64,000 nt of DNA from DASZBX01 sp035943635 (GTDB taxonomy: Bacteria; Actinomycetota; Actinomycetes; Streptomycetales; Catenulisporaceae), in NCBI GenBank assembly GCA_035943635.1, contig DASZBX010000126.1, positions 1 through 64,000 of the forward strand. The letters are read 5' to 3'. Under the pieces are notes generated by a model that saw nothing but the letters and a program-made list of their open reading frames with translations, searched no databases and had not been told where the DNA came from. A program made the position numbers and the translations under genes. Shown here in pieces: positions 28,861 through 36,682 of the stretch (position 1 is the stretch's first letter; each line of letters starts with the position of its first letter).

Positions 28861-30196
28861 CCCGACAAGCAGTGACCCGGTGACAGGCCGCGGCCGGGTG
28901 GTGATCGTCGCGCTGTGCGGCGGCGGGGACCGGCCGATCGCCGCGCTCGGCGGACGCACGCCGTTCGAAGCCGCACGCACCCCGCACCTGGACGCGCTCG
29001 CCGCCCGCGGCGTCAGCGGCCTGCTGGAGGTGATCTCCCCGGAGGTCCCGCCGGAGTCCGACTCCGGCACCATGGCCCTGCTCGGCTACGACCCGCTGCG
29101 CTACTACACCGGCCGCGGGCCGCTGGAAGGGCTCGGCATGGGCTTCTGGACCTCGGCCGGGGAGGGCTCCTCGGTCGCGTTCCGGATCAACTTCGCCAGC
29201 TGGAACCCGCAGACCGGCCGGCTGGACCGGCGCACCTCGCGCGACCTGTCCGACGACGAACTCGCCGTGCTGGTCCGGGAGATCACCGCCGGGGTGAAAC
29301 TGTCCGGCGGGGCCACGTTCAGCCTGACCGGCTTCGGCCGGCACCGCGGCATCCTGGCCTTCCACAGCGCGCACGAACCGCTCGGCGGGCTGGTGGCCAA
29401 CACCGACCCCGGGTTCGCCAACGTCGGCCCGTTCGGCATCCCGGTCAAGGTGCCCGAGGCCCGGCCGCTGCCCAGCCGCGCCCTGACCGAGGGCGACCTG
29501 CCCGCGCAGCGCACGGCCGACCTGGTCAACGAGTTCGTCGCGGCCAGCGCCGCGGTGCTCGAGGCCAGCGAGGTCAACGCGGCCCGGCGCGCGGCCGGCC
29601 GGCGCCCGGCCAACCTGCTGCTGATCCGCGACGGCGGCGACACCCTGCCGGACCTGCCGCCCTTCGACGCCGGCAGCCTGCGGATGTACGGGCAGGTCCC
29701 GGCCGAACGCGGCCTGGCCAGCCTGATCGGCGCGCACTTCGTCACCTCGAAGACCGCGCGCGGGCAGAGCGACGTCGAGTTCTACACCGAGCTGTCCGCG
29801 ACCGTCGCCGCAGACCCCTGCGACGTGGTGTTCGCGCACCTGAAGGGCCCGGACGAACCCGGCCACGACTCGCAGCCCGAGGCCAAGGTGACCGCGATCG
29901 AGGAGATCGACGAGTTCTTCGTCGGCCCGCTGGTCGCGCTGCTGCGGCCGCAGGACACGTTCGTCGTCACCTGCGACCACTGCACCCCCTGCGACCTGGG
30001 CATCCACTCGCCCGACCCGGTGCCGACGGTGGCCGCCGGGCCCGGGATCAGTGCCGACAGCGCACAGGAGTTCCACGAGCGGGCCGCCGCGGCCGGCGGC
30101 CTGCCGGTCGCCCGCGCGAGTGACCTGCTGGCCTGGATCCGCGCCGCCGACCCGGCCGCCGAGGCCGAACCGGCCGGGATCGGGAGCGCACGGTGA
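28841..30196 (+). CDS. phpH: ApgM-type phosphoglycerate-mutase-like protein
   Basis: 451 residues related to archaeal-type cofactor-independent phosphoglycerate mutase. Retained: the Ser of PESDSGTMALLGYDPLRYYTGRGPLEGLGMG, KGPDEPGHDSQ, and CDHCTPCDLGIHSPDPVP, which supply Ser, Asp and His metal/catalytic ligands. Altered: the first metal Asp, normally in a DGxGDRP motif, is Cys here (ALCGGGDRP). Such a change makes ordinary mutase activity doubtful and fits a repurposed phosphonate enzyme. The PTT cluster has a homologous gene of unclear exact role in handling phosphonoformate/CPEP intermediates. ATG at 28841 overlaps phpF by 20 nt; an internal ATG is not available near the core. Which letter (phpG/phpH) is used for this homologue is from memory. 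Confidence 0.8.
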   Translation: MPESHSDPTSSDPVTGRGRVVIVALCGGGDRPIAALGGRTPFEAARTPHLDALAARGVSGLLEVISPEVPPESDSGTMALLGYDPLRYYTGRGPLEGLGMGFWTSAGEGSSVAFRINFASWNPQTGRLDRRTSRDLSDDELAVLVREITAGVKLSGGATFSLTGFGRHRGILAFHSAHEPLGGLVANTDPGFANVGPFGIPVKVPEARPLPSRALTEGDLPAQRTADLVNEFVAASAAVLEASEVNAARRAAGRRPANLLLIRDGGDTLPDLPPFDAGSLRMYGQVPAERGLASLIGAHFVTSKTARGQSDVEFYTELSATVAADPCDVVFAHLKGPDEPGHDSQPEAKVTAIEEIDEFFVGPLVALLRPQDTFVVTCDHCTPCDLGIHSPDPVPTVAAGPGISADSAQEFHERAAAAGGLPVARASDLLAWIRAADPAAEAEPAGIGSAR

Positions 30197-31401
30197 CCGT
30201 CACCGAACTGCGGCTGCGCGGCATCCTGGACTCCCGGGCCGAGGTGACCCTGGAGGCCGAACTCACCCTGGACGGCGCCTTCACCGCCCGCGGCTCCTGC
30301 CCCCGGGCCATCGCGCCCGGCCGCCGGGAACGGCCGATCGGCGGGTCGGCCGCCCTCGGCGCCCTGCCGGACCAGGCCGAACAACTGCTCGCCCTGGTCG
30401 GCGGGCCCGGCATCGACGGCCAGGCCGGCCTGGACGCCGCGCTGGCCGCGCACACCGACGCGATCGGGGTCTCGGCCACCCTCGCGGTGTCCGTCGCCTA
30501 CGCCCGCGCGGCCGCCGCCGCCCAGGACACCCACCTGTGGCGCTACCTGGCCGACCTGGCCGGGTCGAGCCCGGCGCTGCCGGCCCTGCTGGTCAACGTC
30601 TTCTCCGGCGGCATCCACAGCAGCGGCCCCCCGGACGGCTACCAGCAGGTCATGGTGATCCCGCGGACCGGCTCCCTGGTCGGCGACATCGACGCGGCCT
30701 GCCGGGTCTGGTCGGCGGCCTACGCCCTGGCCGCGGCCCGGTTCGGCGAGCCGAGGCTGTCGGCCTCCAGCGGCATCTCGGTCCCGGTCGACAGCGCCGC
30801 GCAACTGGACCTGCTGGACCAGGCGATCGAGCGCTGCGGCCTGGCCGGATCGGTCAGCGTGGGCGTGGACGTGGCCGCCGAACACCTCTACGCCGACGGC
30901 GCCTACCGGCTGGCCGGGCGGACCCTGACCCCCGCGGACCTGGCCGAGGTCCTGACGGCGCAGACCCGCCGATACGGCCTGACCTACATCGAAGACCCCT
31001 TCGACCCGGCCGACGAGGAGGCCTGGCGCAGCCTGCGGGCCGCGCTGCCGGCCGCGGCCCGGGTGATCGGCGACGACCTGTTCGCCAGCGACGCCGAGCG
31101 GATCGACCCCGGCCTGGCCGACGGCGTCCTGCTCAAACCCAGCCAGATCGGCACCGTCAGCGGCCTGGTGAGGGCCGCCGCCCGGGCCCGGCGGGCCGGG
31201 ATGGCGATCGCCGTCTCGCACCGCTCGGGCGAGACCGACGACACCGTGATCTGCGACGTCGCCGCCGCTCTGGGCGCGGACCTGATCAAGGTCGGCGGCC
31301 CGCGCCGCGGCGACCGGCTGGCCAAGTACAACCAACTGCTCCGGCTGGCCGAACACGTGCCCGCCGCGTCCCCGACAGCACTTTTAGGAGACCACCGATG
31401 A
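30193..31401 (+). CDS. phpG: Enolase-like carboxyphosphonoenolpyruvate synthase
   Basis: 402 residues of the enolase superfamily. Mg ligands are kept (GVDVAAEH, YIEDPFDPADEEAW, IGDDLFAS), as are the base Lys in LLKPSQIGTVS, the SHRSGETDDT loop, and Lys in LIKVGGPRRGDRLAKYNQLL. Two glutamates needed for dehydration of 2-phosphoglycerate are replaced: QEF becomes QQV and the GDEGG segment is SSGIS. The N-terminal Ser-loop of enolases is also not recognisable. This pattern indicates new chemistry, consistent with joining phosphonoformate to an enolpyruvyl unit to form CPEP. GTG overlaps phpH by 4 nt. A rare TTA leucine codon is codon 398 (31384-31386), four codons before the stop. Confidence 0.85.
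   Translation: MTVTELRLRGILDSRAEVTLEAELTLDGAFTARGSCPRAIAPGRRERPIGGSAALGALPDQAEQLLALVGGPGIDGQAGLDAALAAHTDAIGVSATLAVSVAYARAAAAAQDTHLWRYLADLAGSSPALPALLVNVFSGGIHSSGPPDGYQQVMVIPRTGSLVGDIDAACRVWSAAYALAAARFGEPRLSASSGISVPVDSAAQLDLLDQAIERCGLAGSVSVGVDVAAEHLYADGAYRLAGRTLTPADLAEVLTAQTRRYGLTYIEDPFDPADEEAWRSLRAALPAAARVIGDDLFASDAERIDPGLADGVLLKPSQIGTVSGLVRAAARARRAGMAIAVSHRSGETDDTVICDVAAALGADLIKVGGPRRGDRLAKYNQLLRLAEHVPAASPTALLGDHR
31384..31390 (+). promoter_or_regulatory. TTA codon merged with the bcpB ribosome site
   Basis: TTAGGAG: the phpG TTA codon (31384-31386) abuts the GGAG that serves as ribosome site for bcpB (ATG 31398, spacing 7). In Streptomyces-like organisms TTA needs the bldA tRNA, so slow decoding here could occupy the bcpB initiation region and affect its translation. 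It may also be a side effect of selection for the ribosome site. Confidence 0.45.
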
Positions 31402-32297
31402 CGACCCACGCCCGCCGGTTCCGCGAACTGATGGATGCCCCCGAGATCCTGGTCGTGCCCAGCGCGTACGACGCACTGTCGGCCAAGGTGATCGAGCAGA
31501 CCGGGTTCAAGGCCGTACACATGACCGGTTCCGGGACCTCGGCCAGCATGCTCGGCATGCCCGACCTCGGTTTCACCACCACCACCGAGATGGCCTGGAA
31601 CGCCAAGAACATCACCATGGCGGTCGACCTGCCGGTCATCATGGACATCGACGCCGGCTACGGCAACGCGATGAACACCTGGCGCTGCGTGCGCGAGTTC
31701 GAGCGGGCCGGCATCGTCGGCGGGCACCTGGAGGACCAGGTCGTGCCCAAGCGCTGCGGCCACCTCGAAGGCAAGCGGCTGATCAGCACCAAGGAGATGG
31801 TCGGCAAGATCGAGGCGGCGGTGGAGGCCAAGAGCGACCCGGACTGGACCCTGATCGCGCGCACCGACGCCCGGGAGAAGCTGGGCCTGGACGAGGCGAT
31901 CAAACGCTCCCGCGAGTACGTCGCGGCCGGCGCCGACTGCATCTTCCTGGAGGCGATGCTCTCGGTGGACGAGATGAAGCGGGTGCGCGACGAGATCGAC
32001 GCCCCGCTGCTGGCCAACATGGTCGAAGGCGGCAAGACCCCCTGGCTGACCTCGAAGGAGCTGGAGGCGATCGGCTACAACCTGGCGATCTACCCGCTCT
32101 CGGGCTGGCTGGCCGCGACCTCGATCCTGCGCAAGATGTTCGCCGCGCTGCGCGACGAGGGCACCACCCAGAACTTCTGGGACCAGTACGGGCTGAAGAT
32201 GAGTTTCGAGGAGCTGTTCGAGGTCTTCGACTACTCCCGGATCTCCGAACTCGAGGCCCGGTTCGTCGTGCGCGAAGACGACGAGGACGGCGTGTAG
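31398..32297 (+). CDS. bcpB: Carboxyphosphonoenolpyruvate phosphonomutase
   Basis: 299 residues, second member of the PEP mutase/isocitrate lyase superfamily in the operon. It has DIDAGYGNAMNT for Mg and EDQVVPKRCGHLEGK, the isocitrate-lyase/CPEP-mutase form of the active-site loop, unlike the EDKxxxxxNS of Ppm. CPEP mutase rearranges and decarboxylates carboxyphosphonoenolpyruvate to phosphinopyruvate, creating the second C-P bond that defines phosphinates. By sequence alone a methylisocitrate lyase is possible, but the setting between phpG and phpJ makes CPEP mutase far more likely. ATGA overlap with phpG. In S. viridochromogenes the equivalent is usually given a php letter. Confidence 0.92.
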   Translation: MTTHARRFRELMDAPEILVVPSAYDALSAKVIEQTGFKAVHMTGSGTSASMLGMPDLGFTTTTEMAWNAKNITMAVDLPVIMDIDAGYGNAMNTWRCVREFERAGIVGGHLEDQVVPKRCGHLEGKRLISTKEMVGKIEAAVEAKSDPDWTLIARTDAREKLGLDEAIKRSREYVAAGADCIFLEAMLSVDEMKRVRDEIDAPLLANMVEGGKTPWLTSKELEAIGYNLAIYPLSGWLAATSILRKMFAALRDEGTTQNFWDQYGLKMSFEELFEVFDYSRISELEARFVVREDDEDGV

Positions 32298-32299
32298 CC

Positions 32300-33691
32300 G
32301 TGTTCCTCGACGGAAGTCTCAAGACTCCCGGCGGTGAGCGCCCGGTCCACGACCGCTGGACCGGGCGCGCCCTGGGGGCGATGCCGCTGGACTCGGCCGA
32401 GGACGTGGACGGCGCGGTCCGCGCGGTGGCCGCCCGCCGCCGGGTGCTGCCGGCCGCCGACCGGGCCGCGATCCTGGTCCGCTGCGCCGACGCGCTGACC
32501 GCCCGGGCCGGGGAGTTCGCCGAGCTGATCACCGGGGAGGCGGGCGTGTGCCTGCGCGAGACCACCCGGGAGGTGGGCCGGGCCGCGGCGAACCTGCGGG
32601 TGGCCGCGGCCGAGGCCGAACGGGTGCGCGGGGAGTCGATCCCGGTGCCCGGGCACGCCCGGCTCGCGGTCACCGTGCCCGAGCCGGTCGGCGTGGTGGC
32701 CGCGATCACCCCGTTCAACCGGCCGCTGAACCAGGTCGTGGTCAAGCTCGCGCCCGCGATCGCGGCCGGCTGCGCGGTGGTGCTCAAGCCCTCGGAGAAG
32801 ACCCCGCTCACGGCCCTGGCCTTCGCCGAGATCCTGGTCGCGGCCGGTTTCCCGGCCGAGATGCTGGCCGTGGTGACCGGCGAGCCGGGCGTGGTCGGCC
32901 CGGCCCTGGCCGGGCACCCGCTGGTCGACATGGTCACCTTCACCGGCTCGGTCGCGGCCGGGCGCAAGGTGGCCGCGGCCGCGGCCGGACGCAAGGTGCT
33001 GCTGGAACTGGGCGGCAACGACCCGCTGATCGTGCTCGCCGACGCCGACCTGGCCAAGGCCGCGCAGCTGGCCGCGGACGGCTCCTTCGCCACCGCCGGC
33101 CAGTCCTGCCGCGGGATCAAACGGATCCTGGTCCAGGACTCGGTCGCCGACGCCTTCATCCCGCTGCTGGTCGCCGCCGCCCGGACCAAGACCTTCGGCG
33201 ACCCGCACGACCCGGCCACCGACGTCGGCCCGCTGGTCGACGAGGCCGCCGCGATCGAGGTCGCGGCCCGGGTGGACGCGGCCGTGGACGCCGGCGCGCA
33301 GCTGCTGCTCGGCGGCACCCGGACCGGCGCCCTGGTCCGGCCGACCGTGCTGGACCGGGTCCCCGCCGACGCGACACTGGTCACCCGGGAGACCTTCGGC
33401 CCCGTCGCCCCGGTGATCCGGGTCCAAGACGCCGACGAGGCGGTGGCCGTGGCCAACTCCACCCCCTACGGCCTGCAGTCCGGCGTGCTGACCCGGGACA
33501 CCGAGCTGTTCTGGCGGATCGCCGCCCGGCTGCGGGTCGGCGCGGTCAACCTCGGTGAGGGCCCGCAGTTCGACTCCCCGCACATCCCGTTCGGCGGCGT
33601 CAAGGCCAGCGGGGTCGGGCGCGAGGGGATGCGGTACGCCATCGGCGAGATGAGCGTCGTCAAAACCATCACCGTGCCGTATGGAGACTGA
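32300..33691 (+). CDS. phpJ: Aldehyde dehydrogenase of the phosphinothricin pathway
   Basis: 463 residues, NAD(P)-dependent aldehyde dehydrogenase. Motifs: ITPFNRPLNQVVVKLAPAIAAGCAVVLKPSEKTPL, FTGSVAAG, LLELGGNDPL with the general-base Glu, and the catalytic Cys270 in AGQSCRGIK. It most likely oxidises phosphonoformaldehyde to phosphonoformate, after PhpE. GTG at 32300 lies 2 bp after the bcpB stop and has the C-terminal bcpB sequence as leader; its stop is 1 bp before the phpK ATG. Slightly shorter N-terminus than other ALDHs. Confidence 0.88.
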   Translation: MFLDGSLKTPGGERPVHDRWTGRALGAMPLDSAEDVDGAVRAVAARRRVLPAADRAAILVRCADALTARAGEFAELITGEAGVCLRETTREVGRAAANLRVAAAEAERVRGESIPVPGHARLAVTVPEPVGVVAAITPFNRPLNQVVVKLAPAIAAGCAVVLKPSEKTPLTALAFAEILVAAGFPAEMLAVVTGEPGVVGPALAGHPLVDMVTFTGSVAAGRKVAAAAAGRKVLLELGGNDPLIVLADADLAKAAQLAADGSFATAGQSCRGIKRILVQDSVADAFIPLLVAAARTKTFGDPHDPATDVGPLVDEAAAIEVAARVDAAVDAGAQLLLGGTRTGALVRPTVLDRVPADATLVTRETFGPVAPVIRVQDADEAVAVANSTPYGLQSGVLTRDTELFWRIAARLRVGAVNLGEGPQFDSPHIPFGGVKASGVGREGMRYAIGEMSVVKTITVPYGD

Positions 33692-33692
33692 T

Positions 33693-35333
33693 ATGAACCA
33701 TTGCATAGTCATCGGGTACCACGAGACCGAGGTGTCCGGGGACGAGCTCGAACTCGCCCTGGCCGAGACGGAGTTCATCCCGGCCCCGGTGCGCAGCCTG
33801 CGCCGCACCAACGTCGGCCTGAACGGGGTGTACCGGCCGTATCTGGACGCGTTCAGCCGCGCCCACGACCCGGCCCCGGACGGCGGCCTGTACACCGTCG
33901 CCGAACTGCCCAGCCTCGGCACCCTCTACCTGGTCAACCACCTGCGCCGGCACGGCCACCCGGCCGACTTCGTCAACTGCTTCACCTACGAGAAGGACCA
34001 GCTGGCCGCGCTGCTCGCGGACAAGCCCTTGTCCGTGGCCATCACCACCACCTTCTACATGATGGCCGGCCCGGTGATCGAGATCATCGAGTTCATCCGC
34101 CGGCACAACGCGGACGTGCCGATCATCGTCGGCGGCCCGCTGGTGGACAACAACTGCCGCGAGGCCGATCGCGAGCGCCTGCAACGGTTCTTCGAGCGCA
34201 CCGGCGCCGACGTCTACGTGTGGGAGTCGCAGGGCGAGGACACCCTGCTGCAGGTGGTCGACGCGATCGCCTCCGGCACCGACCTGGCCGGGGTGCAGAA
34301 CCTCTACCTGCGCGGCCAGGACGGCCGCTGGAAGCTGACCCGCAAGCGCCCGGAGGCCAACAACCTCAACGAGTGCTCGGTGGACTGGTCCTCCTTCGAC
34401 CCGGCCCGCCTGGGCCCGACCCTGTCCACCCGGACCGCGCGCAGCTGCGCCTTCGAATGCGCGTTCTGCGACTACCCGACCCGGGCCGGCGCGCTGGCCC
34501 TGGCCGACCTGGCCACGGTCGAACACGAACTCGAACAGCTCGCCGCGATGGGCGTGCGCCGGCTGGCCTTCATCGACGACACGTTCAACGTCCCGATGCG
34601 CCGGTTCAAGGAACTGTGCAAGATGATGATCCGGCGCGACTTCGGGATCGAATGGTTCTCCTATTTCCGTTGCGGGCACGCGAAAGACCCGGCTGTCTAT
34701 GATCTGATGTACGAGGCCGGATGCCGCGGCGTGCTGCTGGGCATCGAGTCCGGCGACGACAGAGTACTGCGCAACATGGACAAGCGCGCCTCGGTGGACG
34801 ACTACCGCTTCGGCATCGAGCAGCTGCGCAAACACGACATCTTCACCCACGCCTCCTTCGTGGTCGGATTCCCCGGCGAGAGCGAGGAGACGGTCGAGAA
34901 CACGATCTCCTTCCTGCAGGAGGCCGGCCCGAACACCTTCGCGGTCAACCACTGGTACTACCTGCACTCGACCCCGGTGCACGCGCGCGCCGCCGACTTC
35001 GAGCTGACCGGCTCCGGCTACACCTGGAAGCACGCCACCATGGACTCCACCGGCGCCCTGGACGCGGCCGACCACATCTTCTCCTCGGTCGACCAGGCCG
35101 CCTGGATGCCGGTCAACGGCCTGGACTTCTGGGGCGTGCCGTACCTGATGGGCAAGGGGATGAAGCCCGAGCAGATCACCCGGTTCCTGCATCTGGCCAA
35201 GCCGCTGAACCCGGCCGCCCGGGCCGCGCCCGGGGTCACCGCCGAGGCGACCGCCGCGGCCGAGCAGCGCTTCACCGACTTCTGCGCCGGCCTGGACCTG
35301 GCCCCCGCGCGCTACCGGAACATCCCCGACTGA
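33693..35333 (+). CDS. phpK: B12-dependent radical SAM P-methyltransferase
   Basis: 546 residues. The N-terminal half resembles a cobalamin-binding Rossmann domain (AITTTFYMMAGPVIEIIEFIRRHNADVPIIVGGPLVDNN) and the radical SAM core carries CxxxCxxC at Cys252, Cys256, Cys259 (CAFECAFCDYP). Downstream GIESGDDRVLRNMDK and VVGFPGESEET are typical of this group. PhpK methylates the phosphinate phosphorus of N-acetyl-demethylphosphinothricin (or its peptide), forming the C-P-C bond. ATG 33693 is chosen because GGAG lies 6 nt before it; ATG 33681 has no ribosome site. Start lies 1 bp after the phpJ stop. Confidence 0.93.
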   Translation: MNHCIVIGYHETEVSGDELELALAETEFIPAPVRSLRRTNVGLNGVYRPYLDAFSRAHDPAPDGGLYTVAELPSLGTLYLVNHLRRHGHPADFVNCFTYEKDQLAALLADKPLSVAITTTFYMMAGPVIEIIEFIRRHNADVPIIVGGPLVDNNCREADRERLQRFFERTGADVYVWESQGEDTLLQVVDAIASGTDLAGVQNLYLRGQDGRWKLTRKRPEANNLNECSVDWSSFDPARLGPTLSTRTARSCAFECAFCDYPTRAGALALADLATVEHELEQLAAMGVRRLAFIDDTFNVPMRRFKELCKMMIRRDFGIEWFSYFRCGHAKDPAVYDLMYEAGCRGVLLGIESGDDRVLRNMDKRASVDDYRFGIEQLRKHDIFTHASFVVGFPGESEETVENTISFLQEAGPNTFAVNHWYYLHSTPVHARAADFELTGSGYTWKHATMDSTGALDAADHIFSSVDQAAWMPVNGLDFWGVPYLMGKGMKPEQITRFLHLAKPLNPAARAAPGVTAEATAAAEQRFTDFCAGLDLAPARYRNIPD

Positions 35334-35365
35334 CGCAGCACCCGTACCGAGGAAGGGCACCGAGC

Positions 35366-36682
35366 ATGACGACGCTGGAGAACCCGGCCGAACCCGAGTA
35401 CTTCCCCGAGGTCTTCCCCCGGGACGACTTCCCGCGCTACCACTGGACCGAGCGCCCGCCGGACCTGCCGACCGACGTGTGGATCTCCGAGACCACGCAC
35501 CGGGACGGGCAGCAGGGCGGCCTGCCGCTGAACACCGAGACCAGCATCGAGATCTACGACCTGCTGTGCGAGGTGTCCGGGTCGTCCGGGGCGATCCGGC
35601 AGGCGGAGTTCTTCCCGTACCGCAAGTCCGACCGCGACGCGCTCGAGTACGCGATCGACCGGCACAAGAACGGCGCGCCGCTGGAGCCGACCACCTGGAT
35701 CCGCGGCCGGCGCGAGGACGTGCTGCTGATCAAGGACCTGAACATCGTGGAGACCGGGCTGCTCAGCTCCTCCTCGGACTATCACACCTACCACAAGTTC
35801 GAGAACGGCGACCGGGCCAAGGCCGCGAAGATGTACCTGGAAGCGGTGCAGATCGCGCTGGACCACGGCATCCGGCCGCGGGTGCACTACGAGGACACCA
35901 CCCGGTCCTCGCCCGGCTACGTCGAATGGCTCACCGAGCAGGTGCTGGAACTGGCCGGCGCGTACCCGGCCGCCCTCGCCCCGCGGTTCCGGATCTGCGA
36001 CACCCTCGGCATCGGCCTGCCGTTCGAGGACGTGGAACTGCCGCGCAGCATCCCGCGCTGGATCCGGCTGATGCGCGGCCTGGGCCTGAGCTCCGGCCAG
36101 ATCGAGCTGCACCCGCACAACGACACCGGCCTGGCCCTGGCCAACTGCCTGGCCGCGATCCGGGCCGGCTGCGGCGTGATCAGCGGCTGCTGCCTGGGCG
36201 TGGGCGAGCGCACCGGCAACGCGCCGGTGGAGGCGGTGATCGTGCACATGCTCGGCATGGGTTTCTGGGAGACCGGGCAGATCGACCTGAAACTGATCAA
36301 CCGGCTGGCCGACCTGTACACCGAGCTCGGCGTCGGCCCCTCGGCGAAGTACCCGCTGTTCGGCAAGGACGCCTACGTCACCCGGGCCGGCATCCACGCC
36401 GACGGCCTGAACAAGTTCTGGTGGATGTACACCCCCTTCAACGCCCCGAAGCTGGTCGGCCGCGAACTGGAGGTGGCGCTGACCAAGGACGGCGGCCAGG
36501 CCGGGATCACGTTCCTGCTCACCAAGCACCTGGGCGGCGAGTACGCGAAGGAGGACCCGCGGGTGGTCAAGGTCAAGGCCTGGGTCGACGCGCAGTTCGA
36601 CGGCGGCCGGGTCTCCCCGATCGAGTGGGCCGAGCTCGCGCCGGTCGCGGCCGAGGCCTTCGCCACCGAGGGGGACCAGTGA
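35366..36682 (+). CDS. pms: Phosphinomethylmalate synthase (Re-citrate synthase type)
   Basis: 438 residues of the DRE-TIM metallolyase (homocitrate/isopropylmalate/HMG-lyase) fold. Metal site: ETTHRDGQQGGL at the N-terminus and HPHNDTGLALAN; the family's VGVGERTGNAPVE loop reads CLGVGERTGNAPVE. It condenses phosphinopyruvate with acetyl-CoA to 2-phosphinomethylmalate, like Re-citrate synthases; it is unlike the usual Si-citrate synthase. ATG at 35366 follows AGGAAGGG by 9 nt. The stop overlaps the phsA GTG. Product passes to Pmi, encoded in the divergent operon. Confidence 0.9.
   Translation: MTTLENPAEPEYFPEVFPRDDFPRYHWTERPPDLPTDVWISETTHRDGQQGGLPLNTETSIEIYDLLCEVSGSSGAIRQAEFFPYRKSDRDALEYAIDRHKNGAPLEPTTWIRGRREDVLLIKDLNIVETGLLSSSSDYHTYHKFENGDRAKAAKMYLEAVQIALDHGIRPRVHYEDTTRSSPGYVEWLTEQVLELAGAYPAALAPRFRICDTLGIGLPFEDVELPRSIPRWIRLMRGLGLSSGQIELHPHNDTGLALANCLAAIRAGCGVISGCCLGVGERTGNAPVEAVIVHMLGMGFWETGQIDLKLINRLADLYTELGVGPSAKYPLFGKDAYVTRAGIHADGLNKFWWMYTPFNAPKLVGRELEVALTKDGGQAGITFLLTKHLGGEYAKEDPRVVKVKAWVDAQFDGGRVSPIEWAELAPVAAEAFATEGDQ

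Noticed and set aside
31398..32297. Methylisocitrate lyase of propionate metabolism
   Set aside because: Motif EDQxxPKRCGH is shared, but no methylcitrate genes are near and it lies between phpG and phpJ.
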